Numbered from the stretch's first letter, positions 8,321-17,720 are shown. The stretch: DNA of 64,000 nt from CAYZJB01 sp964478735 (GCA_964478735.1 CAYZJB010000010.1:3772-67771), one strand, 5' to 3'. The notes: generated by a model not told the origin, from the letters alone. Numbers and translations: made by a program.

Positions 8321-9006
8321 TGCCGGTCGTCGAAACCCGCGCGTTGCACAAATCGTATCCGATGGCGAGAGGAGAACTGGCGGTATTGAAGGGAATCGAT
8401 CTTTCCATCCTGCCGGGTGAATTCGTGGTCATCGTCGGAATGTCCGGCGTCGGCAAGAGTACGCTTTTGCACCTGCTGGGTGCTTTGGATCGCCCGTCGT
8501 CCGGTGAAGTCCGGATCGGTGGACAAGACATCAGCCGCCTGGATGATGATGCGATGGCGCGGCTTCGCAACGAGCAGATCGGTTTCGTGTTTCAGTTCCA
8601 CCATTTGCTACCCGAATTTTCCGCGCTCGAGAACGTGATGATTCCCGCGCTGATCGGTGGACATTCCGAACCGGCGGCGAAAACACGCGCCGGGGAACTC
8701 CTCAACAGCGTCGGGCTCGGAGAACGGCTGCACCACCGTCCGAATGAATTATCGGGCGGGGAACAGCAGCGCGTGGCCGTGGCGAGGGCATTGATGAACA
8801 GACCCCGCATCATCCTGGCCGACGAACCGTCCGGTAATCTCGACCGTCTCTCGAGCGAACATTTGCACGATTTGCTGTTCAACCTCAGCCGCACGCATCA
8901 GCAGACGTTCGTCATCGTCACGCATAACGAGGCGCTGGCCGAGAAAGCCGATCGTATCATCAAAATGTTCGACGGCCGGATTCAATCCGACGAACGAAAG
9001 CGGTAA
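8317..9006 (+). CDS. lolD: Lipoprotein-releasing ABC transporter ATP-binding protein LolD
   Basis: 229 residues, normal for LolD/MacB-type ATPases. Walker A is GMSGVGKST (about 43-51), the ABC signature is LSGGEQQRVAVARAL, Walker B is RIILADEPSGNLD, and a switch histidine follows in VTHNEALAE. The Q-loop reads FVFQFHHLLPEFSALENVM, typical of the LolD/FtsE/MacB group. It powers lipoprotein release with the two permeases at 5010 and 6258. The ATG at 8317 overlaps the preceding stop (ATGATG context). The ATPase comes last, after the exported protein, an order that differs from the compact lolCDE of Enterobacteria. Confidence 0.93.
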   Translation: MMPVVETRALHKSYPMARGELAVLKGIDLSILPGEFVVIVGMSGVGKSTLLHLLGALDRPSSGEVRIGGQDISRLDDDAMARLRNEQIGFVFQFHHLLPEFSALENVMIPALIGGHSEPAAKTRAGELLNSVGLGERLHHRPNELSGGEQQRVAVARALMNRPRIILADEPSGNLDRLSSEHLHDLLFNLSRTHQQTFVIVTHNEALAEKADRIIKMFDGRIQSDERKR

Positions 9007-9008
9007 CC

Positions 9009-11087
9009 ATGGGATTCCTGCAATCGGTGATCCTGTCGGCGCTCGCTCTTGCCGTCATCCCGCTTTTGATCCATCTCCTCTTTCGCCGAAAGAGCCGCGT
9101 CGTTCCGTTCAGTACCCTGCAATTTCTGAAAAGCCTCGAAAACAAGCGGATCCGGAACGTCAAACTGCAGCAGATTCTCTTGTTGATTCTGCGAACGTTG
9201 ATCCTCGTTTTACTGGTACTGGCCTTTTCACGTCCGGTCATCCAATCCGGTACCGGCGAGGCGCACGAGCGTACGTCGGTGATCCTCATTCTCGACGATT
9301 CGCCAAGTTCGGGATACCAGACCCGTCAGGGAACGACGTGGGACGCGATTCGCAAAAAAGCCTCGGACATATTGGATTTGCTGCGGGACGGGGATGAGGT
9401 AGCCATACTGTCCGGAAGCGATCCGCAGGAGGCACCCGACGCGTGGACGTCCGATCCGGGCAGGATCCGGGACCGTCTGCGCGAATGGCCCGTTGGAAAC
9501 GGCACGGCGAAATTTCAAGATGCCCTGATAACGGCATCCCGACTGATGGAGAAGGCGCGGCACGTCAATCGCGAGATCTATGTGCTGAGCGATATGCAGA
9601 CGAACGGTTTTGCGGTTCAGGACGACGCGGCGCCGTGGAGCAAGGAAATTCGGACCGTCTTCGTTGCCATCGGGCCCGGAGAGGCCGATCAAGCGTCGAT
9701 TCGCCGGGCCTCAATAACGAGCCGTCTGATCGAAAAAGGCAAACCGGTCGACCTGGAAGCGACGTTCGCAAACGCAGGCAGTGATCGCGAAGTACTTGCC
9801 AACGTTTACGTGGAATCGCGCCGCGTTGCCCAGGCGTCGCTTCAACTTTCGGAGAATGACGAAGTCACGCACGTTTTCCGTTTTACTCCCGACCGTGCCG
9901 GGTACCTTCGCGGATACGTCGAGATAGACGATGATCCGCTGATGTCGGACAACCGGCGCTACTTTGTACTGCACGTTCCCGAAAAAATTCGCATTCTACT
10001 GATCGGCGAACGGTCTACAGATACCGGTATCCTCGCGATGGCGATGCAGCCTTCCCCCGACGTGAACGCTCATTTTGAAATACGGCGTCAGATCGTTGCG
10101 CAGGCGGCCACGGTACGGCTTTCGGATTTTGACGTGGTCGTGATGAACGGCGTGGCCCGGTTCAACGAGACGATGGCGCGGCATGTTGACGAATTGCTGC
10201 AGGCCGGCGGTACGCTCCTCGTCGTGCCGGGCACGGAAAGCGATTTTCAGAATTACAATCGATCGTTGATCGGGCGGTATCAGGCCGGTCAGGTTACCGC
10301 CATTCAACGGTTTCCCGCCTCGTTTACGGAATTCGGCCAGGTCGACTATGCGCATCCACTGTTGAGCGGGCTTTTTACGAAGCCCGGTGAAGCGCGGATC
10401 GAATCGCCGCGATTTCAGAGTTATTACCGGCTGTCGGCCGGTTCCGGTCGAACCGTGATCGGCTTCGGTAACGGGGATCCTTTTCTCGTGGAAAAGAAAG
10501 TACATCGCGGTCTCCTGCTGTTCTTGACGGCGGCGCTCGATCCGCAGACGACGGATATCTTACAACGGAGTATCTTTGCGCCGTTGATCGTTCGTTGTGT
10601 ACAATACGGGTATGCGTTGAGCGGAAGCGATGACCGCGACGTCGAACTCGGCGGCAAAACCCGAATGCTTTTTCGCCATGCGTTCCGCGACCGCCCGGTT
10701 TTGGAGGATCTTGATGGATTAACGTACCATCTCGCCGTGGAAACGATGGGGGTGCAATCTCTGTTGGTTTTTCCGCGCGATCTGCGGCCCGGTGCGCTTC
10801 GTATTCTGGATCATGAACGGCCGGTCGGTGCCGTCGCGGCCAACTTTCCTCCCGATGAAAGCGTTTTCGTAACGGCCGGTCCCGACGAGATTCGGCCTCT
10901 TTTTCAGAATTTTAGTTTTGAACTGGCGTCGGGAGAGGATCATTTACGGACGTATACCTTGCGGTCGAGGGTAGGCTTCGAGCTGTGGCGCTGGCTGCTG
11001 GTATCCGCCTTGATTTTGCTCGCGATTGAGATTATGATTAGCCAGGGTCACCGTATCCGTTCCGTTTTCGAAAAAACGACAGGTTAA
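9009..11087 (+). CDS. BatA-domain / von Willebrand factor A-like membrane protein
   Basis: 692 residues. The first 80 residues match the BatA N-terminal domain: two TM segments separated by LIHLLFRRKSRVVPFSTLQFL, including the conserved P-F-S-x-x-x-F-L motif. A vWA domain follows, with a MIDAS-like DDSPSSG after LILI (about 94-104). A central class-I-glutamine-amidotransferase-like region (FDVVVMNGVARF, LLQAGGTLLVVPG) and a final TM segment (LWRWLLVSALILLAIEIMI) complete the protein. This architecture is common in FCB bacteria next to MoxR/BatA loci, but no moxR or other Bat gene is visible here. The function is unknown; an envelope-stress role has been proposed for Bat proteins. It starts 2 nt after lolD and is likely in the same transcript. 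Confidence 0.8.
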   Translation: MGFLQSVILSALALAVIPLLIHLLFRRKSRVVPFSTLQFLKSLENKRIRNVKLQQILLLILRTLILVLLVLAFSRPVIQSGTGEAHERTSVILILDDSPSSGYQTRQGTTWDAIRKKASDILDLLRDGDEVAILSGSDPQEAPDAWTSDPGRIRDRLREWPVGNGTAKFQDALITASRLMEKARHVNREIYVLSDMQTNGFAVQDDAAPWSKEIRTVFVAIGPGEADQASIRRASITSRLIEKGKPVDLEATFANAGSDREVLANVYVESRRVAQASLQLSENDEVTHVFRFTPDRAGYLRGYVEIDDDPLMSDNRRYFVLHVPEKIRILLIGERSTDTGILAMAMQPSPDVNAHFEIRRQIVAQAATVRLSDFDVVVMNGVARFNETMARHVDELLQAGGTLLVVPGTESDFQNYNRSLIGRYQAGQVTAIQRFPASFTEFGQVDYAHPLLSGLFTKPGEARIESPRFQSYYRLSAGSGRTVIGFGNGDPFLVEKKVHRGLLLFLTAALDPQTTDILQRSIFAPLIVRCVQYGYALSGSDDRDVELGGKTRMLFRHAFRDRPVLEDLDGLTYHLAVETMGVQSLLVFPRDLRPGALRILDHERPVGAVAANFPPDESVFVTAGPDEIRPLFQNFSFELASGEDHLRTYTLRSRVGFELWRWLLVSALILLAIEIMISQGHRIRSVFEKTTG

Positions 11088-11090
11088 ACC

Positions 11091-11630
11091 GTGCAGGGAT
11101 CCCGTTCACTTCTCAAACCCTCCGATATGACGAAATTGATCCAGAAAATGGCCGACCACGTTCTGTCGAATTGCCGTTCGACCGAATCCCTGGCCGTCAT
11201 CGGCATCCGGACGCGTGGAGAATTTCTGGCCCAGCGGCTGGTGCAGGCCATTTACAAAAAGACGTCCGTTCAAGTGCCGATGGGCCTGTTGGACGTCAGC
11301 TTTTACAGGGACGACACGCGGACCCGACTCAAGCAGCCGCTCGTCCGGCAAACGTTGATCCCGTTCGATATTACCGACCGGCAGATTGTGCTGGTGGACG
11401 ACGTGCTGTACACCGGACGGTCCGTACGCGCGGCACTCGACGAGATCATGGATTTCGGAAGGCCGGCCAGCGTACGCCTCGCGGTCCTGATCGATCGCGG
11501 CCATCGCGAACTGCCGATTCAACCCGATTTTACCGGTCTGGTCGTGAAGACAAAGGAAACGGAACAGGTTCGCGTACGGCTTGTCGAAATCGATGGATGC
11601 GATGAGGTCGTCGTAACGGCGGAATCCTGA
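11091..11630 (+). CDS. pyrR: PyrR: pyrimidine operon regulator / uracil phosphoribosyltransferase
   Basis: 179 residues, the normal PyrR length. The PRPP-binding motif IVLVDDVLYTGRSVRAAL is characteristic of PyrR, and the preceding GIRTRGEFLAQRL and the closing LVEIDGCDEVVV also fit. In Gram-positive bacteria PyrR binds pyr mRNA leaders with UMP or UTP; in many Gram-negatives it is probably only a uracil phosphoribosyltransferase. No pyrimidine biosynthesis gene or attenuator is visible nearby. The start is GTG at 11091, 3 nt after the BatA-like gene; the N-terminus LLKPSDMTKLIQKMADHVL then aligns with the family (an ATG at 11127 would truncate it). Confidence 0.9.
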   Translation: MQGSRSLLKPSDMTKLIQKMADHVLSNCRSTESLAVIGIRTRGEFLAQRLVQAIYKKTSVQVPMGLLDVSFYRDDTRTRLKQPLVRQTLIPFDITDRQIVLVDDVLYTGRSVRAALDEIMDFGRPASVRLAVLIDRGHRELPIQPDFTGLVVKTKETEQVRVRLVEIDGCDEVVVTAES

Positions 11631-11682
11631 TTCGCTGACGACGTTCCGGCATCACGCGACGGCCGACCGGTAACGGAGGTCT

Positions 11683-13483
11683 ATGCCTACCGATACGATT
11701 TATATCCCACCCGACGTCGTCAAAAAAGACGTCAAACCCGTTCACCGTCTGGCGAGGTACAATTATCCGACCCGGGTCATTGGTTTCGCTTATCTTTTCA
11801 TCCTCGTCATTGCTTATTTTGAACTGCATTTGCCCTCGGCCGCATTTCTGGTTTTCCTTTTGTTGAATTGTTTTATCTGGCCTCAGGCCGCTTATCTGTG
11901 GGCCAGATTGGCTCCCGATTCCAAGCGTGCCGAGCTGGCCAATATGTACGCCGATGCGTTTTATATCGGACTCTGGGTGGGGCAACTTGATTTCAGTTTA
12001 TGGCCGACGGTGGCCGCGATTTCCGGCGTCAATATCAGCCACATCGCGTACCGGGGGATCCCGCTGATGTTGCGGGGCCTTCTTCCGACGATCATCGGGA
12101 TGGCGCTCAGCGGTTTTCAAACCGGTTTTGCCTTTAGGCCGCATTCGAACCTTCCCGCGGCCTTTTGCAGTATCGGCGTGATTTTCTTTTTCACCGGACT
12201 GATCGCATGGCGGAGTTTCCAACAGTCCCGGCACCTTCTCAGCGGCCAACGTCAACTCGAAGAAAAAAACAAGCAGATTAGGTCGCTGGCGACGTCACTG
12301 GAACAGCGCGTGGAGGAACGTACGGACCAATTACGCTGGAAGCTGGCGGAGTTACAGGCAATTCACAAAGTGACGACGGGACTCGTGAGCGACCTGACGC
12401 TGGAGCAGCGGTTGCAACTGATCGTCGAATCGGCCGTGGAGGTGATCTCGGCGGCGGAAAAAGGATCGATTCTCCTGTATAACGAGCAATCCGGATTTCT
12501 GGAAATCAAAGCCGCCGTCGGATACGACATGAAGACCATTCGCATGTTCCGTCTGCGGCCGGGAGAAGGTTTTGGCGGGCGTGCATTCCAGGAAAAAAAG
12601 AGCGTCATTCTTTCCAACATTCACCCCAATCTGATGGCCATCGGACAACTGGATCAAGCGCCGGAATTTAAAAGTGCAATCGTCGCGATTCTTGCCATTC
12701 AGGACCGTCCCATCGGTATCATTTCGCTGGATAATACGCTTCGGGAGGACGCATTTCATGACGACGACCTCAAATTACTTAATTCATTTGCAGCCCATGC
12801 AGCCGTTGCCATCGAAAATGCCCGTCTCTTTACGGAACTCGAGGACCACAAAGCTTCGCTTGAGAAAAAGGTCGAAGAACGAACCCGTGAACTGCGGCAT
12901 GCGCACGCACAACTGATCCAGTCCGAAAAAATGGCATCATTGGGACAGCTCACGGCAGGAGTCGCTCATGAGATTAATAATCCGATTACGTTTTTATACT
13001 CTAATCTGCCTCATTTAGAAACCTATATACGCTCATTTAAAGAAATACTTCAGGCACTGGAGAGCCGGATAGATGCGGCTGAAAGGGCAAAGATCGACTC
13101 ACTCAAGCGTTCGACCGATTTCGAATACATCNNNNNNNNNNNNNNNNNNNNNNNNNNNNNNNNNNNNNNNNNNNNNNNNNNNNNNNNNNNNNNNNNNNNN
13201 NNNNNNNNNNNNNNNNNNNNNNNNNNNNNNNATCGAATTATCCGTGACGGATAATGGAGTTGGAATGAGTCCGGAAGTCACCTCGCGAATGTTCGAACCC
13301 TTTTATACGACCAAACCGGTTGGAACCGGGACGGGACTCGGCCTGAGTATTTCGTACGGCATCATCGAGAGGCATCATGGCAGAATCGAGGTCGATTCCG
13401 CACCCGGAAAGGGGACGACTTTTGTCATACGCCTTCCGATTCGTCAGCCCAAAAAAGAGCCGTTTAAAACAGCGCCATACTGA
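11683..13483 (+). CDS. MASE2-GAF sensor histidine kinase, interrupted by an assembly gap
   Basis: An ATG with a strong GGAGG site opens a protein with an N-terminal MASE2-type membrane domain (about 25-180; LLNCFIWPQAAYLWARLAPD and then RAELAN are diagnostic), a coiled coil, a GAF domain (about 225-380), a second coiled coil and a HisKA domain with GQLTAGVAHEINNPI (phospho-acceptor His429). Sequence stops at the N run (13132). After it, ELSVTDNGVGM (G1), FEPFYTTKPVGTGTGLGLSISYGII (F and G2; listed as two parts FEPFYTTKP and GTGTGLGLSISYG) and the C-terminus appear in a different frame. That frame difference, and the missing N box, are explained by the gap length being arbitrary rather than by a real frameshift. 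The 3' end overlaps cnoX by 20 nt on the opposite strand. No response regulator is adjacent. Confidence 0.85.
13132..13231. other. Assembly gap of 100 N within the histidine kinase gene
   Basis: Exactly 100 undetermined bases, the usual placeholder for a scaffold gap of unknown size. The upstream reading frame ends on a complete codon at 13131 and the downstream one begins on a complete codon at 13232, so the true gap should be a multiple of three. From the usual distance between the H box and G1 box in this kinase family (roughly 100-120 residues, of which about 37 are present after the H box motif), I expect the real gap to be longer than 100 nt, perhaps 200-330 nt (inference). Confidence 0.97.
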
Positions 13484-14258
13484 ATTGAGGTCGAAATTCG
13501 ATCGTCAACGGATGTTCTTCACCTAAAAATCGAAAAACGCCGATGCAGGCCTTTCGGGCGGCTTCATCAAGATAGGCTTTATCGCGCCGTATCGTTTCGA
13601 TCAGCTTTTCCAGGGCTTCCCTCCATCGCGAAGAGCGAATCAATTGCAACGCGGCCGCCATCGTCGGTTTACCTTCACCATCCGGCAGCTTGTGCGGATC
13701 AAGCGAAAGGATATCGAGCATATCGCGGATACCGTCGACGCCGGGGGTGGACTCATCAAGTCCGGCGATCAGTTGTTCTGCTCTCGGAGGCTCTTCCAGT
13801 ACGATCAGACGCGCCAGCAACGACCGGACTTCCGGATCTTCGGTTTCGAGGACGAGACGTTCGAGAAGACCGATGGCTTCCTGGCGTCGTCCTTCATCGG
13901 CAGCCTGTCTGGCCTTGGCAATCGCCTCTCGTTGCGGATGGGGTAACGATTCGTCCAACCAACGGCGTACTTCAGGTTCCGGCAGTGCGCCGACAAATTC
14001 GGCTATAATTTTTCCCTGATCGAAGAGCTTGACGGCGGGAATTCCCTGGATACCAAACTGATAGGCTAGTTCCTGATGACGATCGACATTGACCTTCGCC
14101 AATTTCCATCGCCCGTTGGCGGCAGCGGCCAGCTTTTCCAAAATCGGACCCAGAACCCGGCATGGTCCGCACCATTCCGCCCAAAAGTCCACTACGACCG
14201 GTTGCTGGCGGCTTGCGTCTAAGACTTCGGACTCGAAATGGTTAACCTCAAAACTCAT
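13464..14258 (-). CDS. cnoX: Thioredoxin-TPR chaperedoxin, CnoX/YbbN family
   Basis: 264 residues. An N-terminal thioredoxin fold with active site WCGPC (29-33), cis-proline context GIQGIPAVKLF, then a helical TPR-like domain (RQAADEGRRQEAIGLLERLV) and the family's C-terminal KLIETIRRDKAYLDEAARKACIGVF, split here as KLIETIRRDKAYLDEAARK plus ACIGVF. E. coli CnoX has lost the classical Cys pair and acts as a holdase; this protein keeps both cysteines, as in Caulobacter-type CnoX, so it may be redox active. The ATG at 14258 has a perfect GGAGG 8 nt upstream; an in-frame start at 14285 would lie upstream of that site. Its stop lies inside the end of the convergent histidine kinase gene (20-nt overlap). 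Confidence 0.9.
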   Translation of the reverse strand: MSFEVNHFESEVLDASRQQPVVVDFWAEWCGPCRVLGPILEKLAAAANGRWKLAKVNVDRHQELAYQFGIQGIPAVKLFDQGKIIAEFVGALPEPEVRRWLDESLPHPQREAIAKARQAADEGRRQEAIGLLERLVLETEDPEVRSLLARLIVLEEPPRAEQLIAGLDESTPGVDGIRDMLDILSLDPHKLPDGEGKPTMAAALQLIRSSRWREALEKLIETIRRDKAYLDEAARKACIGVFRFLGEEHPLTIEFRPQFSMALF

Positions 14259-14368
14259 GGTGTAACCTCCTTTGTTCAATCCCATAATAAAAAATTTGAC
14301 GTTTTATTCCAGTTTTTACTCCCTTGGAAAAGGAGCGAGATAATCGATCGCATAGAGGCAAGAAAATG

Positions 14369-14397
14369 TTGACTTTTCTTGACTTCGACGGTATATT
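14369..14397 (+). promoter_or_regulatory. Sigma70-like promoter of secD-secF
   Basis: The -35 hexamer TTGACT (14369-14374) and -10 hexamer TATATT (14392-14397) are separated by 17 nt, the optimal sigma70 spacing. Transcription would start near 14404, about 50 nt upstream of the secD ATG, whose ribosome-binding site GGAGG lies 11 nt before the start. It sits in the 197-nt intergenic region shared with divergent cnoX; a weaker candidate for cnoX (TGGAAT, 16 nt, TATTAT on the minus strand) is not listed separately. Confidence 0.7.
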
Positions 14398-14455
14398 GCG
14401 CACTCTTTTTTAGACATCCTGTGTAATAAATTATCCATGTGGAGGATTCTTCTGA

Positions 14456-16420
14456 ATGATTAAGGATAAGAAGGTCAGAGCAGGTTTGATTCTCTTGCTC
14501 ATGGCCTTATCGGTCTATGCCTTGTGGCCGACATACAAATTCTACTCTTTGACCGACGATCAAAAAAAGGAATTAGGCCGGACGCCGGAAGGGATTAAGG
14601 AACTTCAGGACCTGCAATCCCGCTCGATTAATTTAGGACTCGATCTTAAAGGCGGTATCCACCTCGTCATGGAAGCCGACGTCGTGACCCTTTTTGAAGG
14701 GTTGGCAAAGTCAAAGGATGAGGATTTCAATCGCTTCATGCAGGCGGCGTCTAAAACGTACGCCGACGATCCGGACGCCAATTTTGCAGATATCCTGCGT
14801 ACGAAATTCGAAGAATCCGGTACACCGATGGTTCGGTATTTCGGAGAAAAATTGAAAGACGATGCCGGCGTTACTGCTTTTCTGAAGGAGCAGGCAGTCG
14901 ATGCCGTCGACCGGGCCGCCCAGATTATTCGTAACCGGGTCGATCAGTTCGGCGTTAGCGAACCGACGATTCAAAAGCAAGGTGACCACCGGATCATTGT
15001 CGAATTGCCCGGTATCGATAATCCGGCGCATGCGAAAAACCTTATCCAGCAAACCGCCCTACTGGAGTTCAAACTGCTTCGTGATCCGCAGGACATGGAT
15101 AATACGCTGCGGCGTCTAGACGCCTATTATGCTAAACTGGATTCTTCAGGTCTAGGGGATCTGGCGAATATCGTCCATACGTCCGGACAGGATACCGTAC
15201 GGAAAGACACAACGGTGAGCGGTTTACAAGCGGAACTGGCACGAACCGAGGACACATCCAAGACCGATACGTCGGACGTCGCCGCGTTGAGTCAGCGCCC
15301 GTTCACGCAATATGTGCAGTATCAACGGTTCGGCCAGACCGGACTTGACGTCTACATAGAAGATAAAAACGTCGATCTGATCAAAGCCCTGTTGTATCAA
15401 AAAGAAGGAGATCGATTCAAACTCAAGCCGGAAATTCAGGCGGTGATCGGCGAGACCAATGACCTCCTGTTCAGTTCCAAATCGGTTTTTGAAGGGTATC
15501 ACGCGTTGTATCTCGTCAAAAAGCAGGCGGAAATGTCGGGAGCCGTAATTACCGAAGCCAAGCAGGATATTTACAGCGGCATTGATCCGGCGTTGGCCGG
15601 CAAACCAATCGTCTCTTTGCGCATGACGGAAGAGGGCTCCAAACAGTGGGCGAGGGTGACCGGCGCCAACGTCAATAAGCGGATCGCCGTCGTTCTCGAC
15701 AACAAGGTTCAGTCCGCACCCAACATTATCGAACGTATCTCCGGCGGTAACACGCAGATTACAGGAATGGAAAACCTGACCGAAGCCAAAAGTCTTGCGA
15801 TCGCGCTTCGTGCCGGGTCTCTGCCGGCGCCGGTTCGAATTCTCGAAGAACGTACGATCGGGCCGTCGCTCGGTCAGGACTCAATCGAAGCCGGACGATT
15901 TGCCAGCTGGGTGGCGATCCTTGTCGTGGCCATTGCGATGATCTTGTATTACCGTGGCTCCGGTGCCGTCGCGGACGTGGCGCTTGCACTGAACGTTCTT
16001 TTTCTGCTCGGCATCCTGACGGGTTTTGGATTTACGCTGACGCTGCCGGGCATTGCGGGTATTGTATTGACCATGGGAATGGCCGTCGACGCCAACGTCC
16101 TGATTTATGAACGTATCCGGGAAGAAATCCGTCTCGGAAAAACCGTCCGGGCATCCATCGAAGCGGGGTTCTCCAAAGCGTTCATCACCATCATTGATGC
16201 CAATATCACGACATTCGGTACGGGCCTGGTACTGTATCAATTCGGTACCGGTCCGATCAAGGGTTTTGCCCTCACGCTGATGATCGGTATTTTGACCACC
16301 GTTTTCTGCGGTGTATTTGTTTCCCGTGTTCTGCTCGATCTGATGTACGATCGCAGAACGATGGAAAGACAAATGAGCATCGGGATGAGCCCGATTCGTC
16401 TGCAGACGCAAGAACAGTAG
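14456..16420 (+). CDS. secD: Protein translocase subunit SecD
   Basis: 654 residues. SecD and SecF form an RND-type proton-driven auxiliary complex that helps SecYEG release exported proteins. Residues about 10-28 form TM1; the periplasmic region begins with the conserved NLGLDLKGGIHLVMEAD and includes NRVDQFGVSEPTIQKQG. The C-terminal membrane region carries the proton-relay motif GMAVDANVLIYERIREE and the D6 region SKAFITIIDANITTFGTGL. The large periplasmic part contains a roughly 100-residue linker rich in Asp, Thr and Ser (about 225-290), which accounts for the extra length. An ATG with GGAGG fits the promoter at 14369. It is followed by secF after 15 nt. Confidence 0.96.
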   Translation: MIKDKKVRAGLILLLMALSVYALWPTYKFYSLTDDQKKELGRTPEGIKELQDLQSRSINLGLDLKGGIHLVMEADVVTLFEGLAKSKDEDFNRFMQAASKTYADDPDANFADILRTKFEESGTPMVRYFGEKLKDDAGVTAFLKEQAVDAVDRAAQIIRNRVDQFGVSEPTIQKQGDHRIIVELPGIDNPAHAKNLIQQTALLEFKLLRDPQDMDNTLRRLDAYYAKLDSSGLGDLANIVHTSGQDTVRKDTTVSGLQAELARTEDTSKTDTSDVAALSQRPFTQYVQYQRFGQTGLDVYIEDKNVDLIKALLYQKEGDRFKLKPEIQAVIGETNDLLFSSKSVFEGYHALYLVKKQAEMSGAVITEAKQDIYSGIDPALAGKPIVSLRMTEEGSKQWARVTGANVNKRIAVVLDNKVQSAPNIIERISGGNTQITGMENLTEAKSLAIALRAGSLPAPVRILEERTIGPSLGQDSIEAGRFASWVAILVVAIAMILYYRGSGAVADVALALNVLFLLGILTGFGFTLTLPGIAGIVLTMGMAVDANVLIYERIREEIRLGKTVRASIEAGFSKAFITIIDANITTFGTGLVLYQFGTGPIKGFALTLMIGILTTVFCGVFVSRVLLDLMYDRRTMERQMSIGMSPIRLQTQEQ

Positions 16421-16435
16421 GAGTACACAGGTTTT

Positions 16436-17332
16436 ATGGAATTTTTAGTCAATCGAAATTTTCCGTTCGTTCAATCGAGACAGAAGGCGTATATCGTTTC
16501 GGGCGTTCTGGTGATGGCGAGTCTTGCGCTGTTTCTTTTCAAGGGACTCAATTACGGCGTGGATTTCATCGGTGGAACGTCAATGGAAGTAAAATTCAGC
16601 CAGCCGGTTGAACTGGATAAGATACGCACGGTTGTTTCTTCCAAATTCGGTGCGGATCGTGTGCAGAACTTCGGGCAAGAAAACGAGTATTTAATTCACG
16701 TCCATGAGCAAAGCGAAGCCGTCTCCGGCGACGTGCTGCAGTTGCTGCGGACCAGCTTTGCGGGCAACGAAGTCGAAATGCGCTCCGTCAGTCAGGTCGG
16801 TCCAAAAATCGGCGGAGAGTTGAAATCGTCGGCCGTATGGGCCACGATCTGGGGCCTCATTTTCATCGTCGTTTATCTGGGCATCCGGTTCCACTGGAAA
16901 TGGGGACTGGCCGCCGTGATCGCACTGGCTCACGACATCTCGATAACGCTGGGTTTTTTTGTCGCCCTTCAGCTCGAATTCTCTCTGACGGCGGTCGCCG
17001 CCTTCCTTACCATCATCGGTTATTCGGTGAACGATACGATCGTCGTGTTCGACCGTATCCGCGAAAATTTGCGCTTGATTAAACGGGGAAATACGTTTGA
17101 CGAAGTCGTTAATCGAAGCATCAATGAAACCTTGAGCCGAACCGTCATGACGTCGCTTTTGACCTTGCTGTCCGTGATTGTGCTGCTCATGTTGGGCGGG
17201 GAGGTGCTGAGGGCGCTCGCGTGGGCCTTGCTCATCGGTATCATCGTTGGAACGTATTCGTCGATATTCGTGGCAAGCCCCGTTCTGATCGAGTGGCGAG
17301 CCGGCGAGGATTTAAAAGCCAAAATCAAATAG
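16436..17332 (+). CDS. secF: Protein translocase subunit SecF
   Basis: 298 residues, the typical length. TM1 is followed by the SecF signature NYGVDFIGGTSMEVKF, a short periplasmic domain, and five C-terminal TM segments with the conserved GYSVNDTIVVFDRIREN and NETLSRTVMTSLLTLL. It partners SecD encoded immediately upstream; a GGAG element lies in the 15-nt spacer. The gene is separate rather than fused to secD, unlike in several Bacteroidota, where one SecDF polypeptide is common. Confidence 0.96.
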   Translation: MEFLVNRNFPFVQSRQKAYIVSGVLVMASLALFLFKGLNYGVDFIGGTSMEVKFSQPVELDKIRTVVSSKFGADRVQNFGQENEYLIHVHEQSEAVSGDVLQLLRTSFAGNEVEMRSVSQVGPKIGGELKSSAVWATIWGLIFIVVYLGIRFHWKWGLAAVIALAHDISITLGFFVALQLEFSLTAVAAFLTIIGYSVNDTIVVFDRIRENLRLIKRGNTFDEVVNRSINETLSRTVMTSLLTLLSVIVLLMLGGEVLRALAWALLIGIIVGTYSSIFVASPVLIEWRAGEDLKAKIK

Positions 17333-17348
17333 TTCGCAAAGGACGATC

Positions 17349-17687
17349 ATGGAAGTACGAGTTGCAGAAGATCGCGACGTGGTGGTGCTGGAGGTCGAAG
17401 GCTCCATCATGGGCGGGCCCGATGCCGCGCAACTGAGCGACGAAATCCATCAAAAGCTTCTCGACGGCCGCAAAAACTTCGTCGTCAACATGGGGGCCAT
17501 CGACCTGATTAATTCGACGGGCCTCGGCATTCTGATCAGCAATCTGACGCATGTCAAAAACGCCGGCGGGGATCTCCGGCTGTGCAATGCTTCTGAAAAG
17601 ATCAAGCAGATTCTGCACATCACAAAATTATCGTCGGTTTTCAAACAATTCGGCTCGCTTGACGAAGCGGTCCAGAGTTTCAGCTGA
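17349..17687 (+). CDS. STAS-domain anti-sigma factor antagonist
   Basis: 112 residues, a single STAS domain of the SpoIIAA/RsbV type. The phosphorylatable serine motif IDLINSTGLGILIS (about 54-67) is intact, so it should cycle between a phosphorylated form and a form that binds an RsbW-type kinase. It is the last gene before a candidate terminator and lies 16 nt after secF, so it may be cotranscribed with secDF. Possible kinases are the truncated HATPase protein at the left edge of the window or unlinked ones; a dedicated partner is not adjacent. Confidence 0.9.
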   Translation: MEVRVAEDRDVVVLEVEGSIMGGPDAAQLSDEIHQKLLDGRKNFVVNMGAIDLINSTGLGILISNLTHVKNAGGDLRLCNASEKIKQILHITKLSSVFKQFGSLDEAVQSFS

Positions 17688-17720
17688 CGTGGAACTTTTA
17701 ACCGCCGGCGACTAAATTAT

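Noticed and set aside
13073..13483. Possible separate small ATPase gene after the N gap
   Set aside because: Its sequence is the G1-F-G2 part expected at the end of the upstream histidine kinase; the frame change is explained by the arbitrary gap length.
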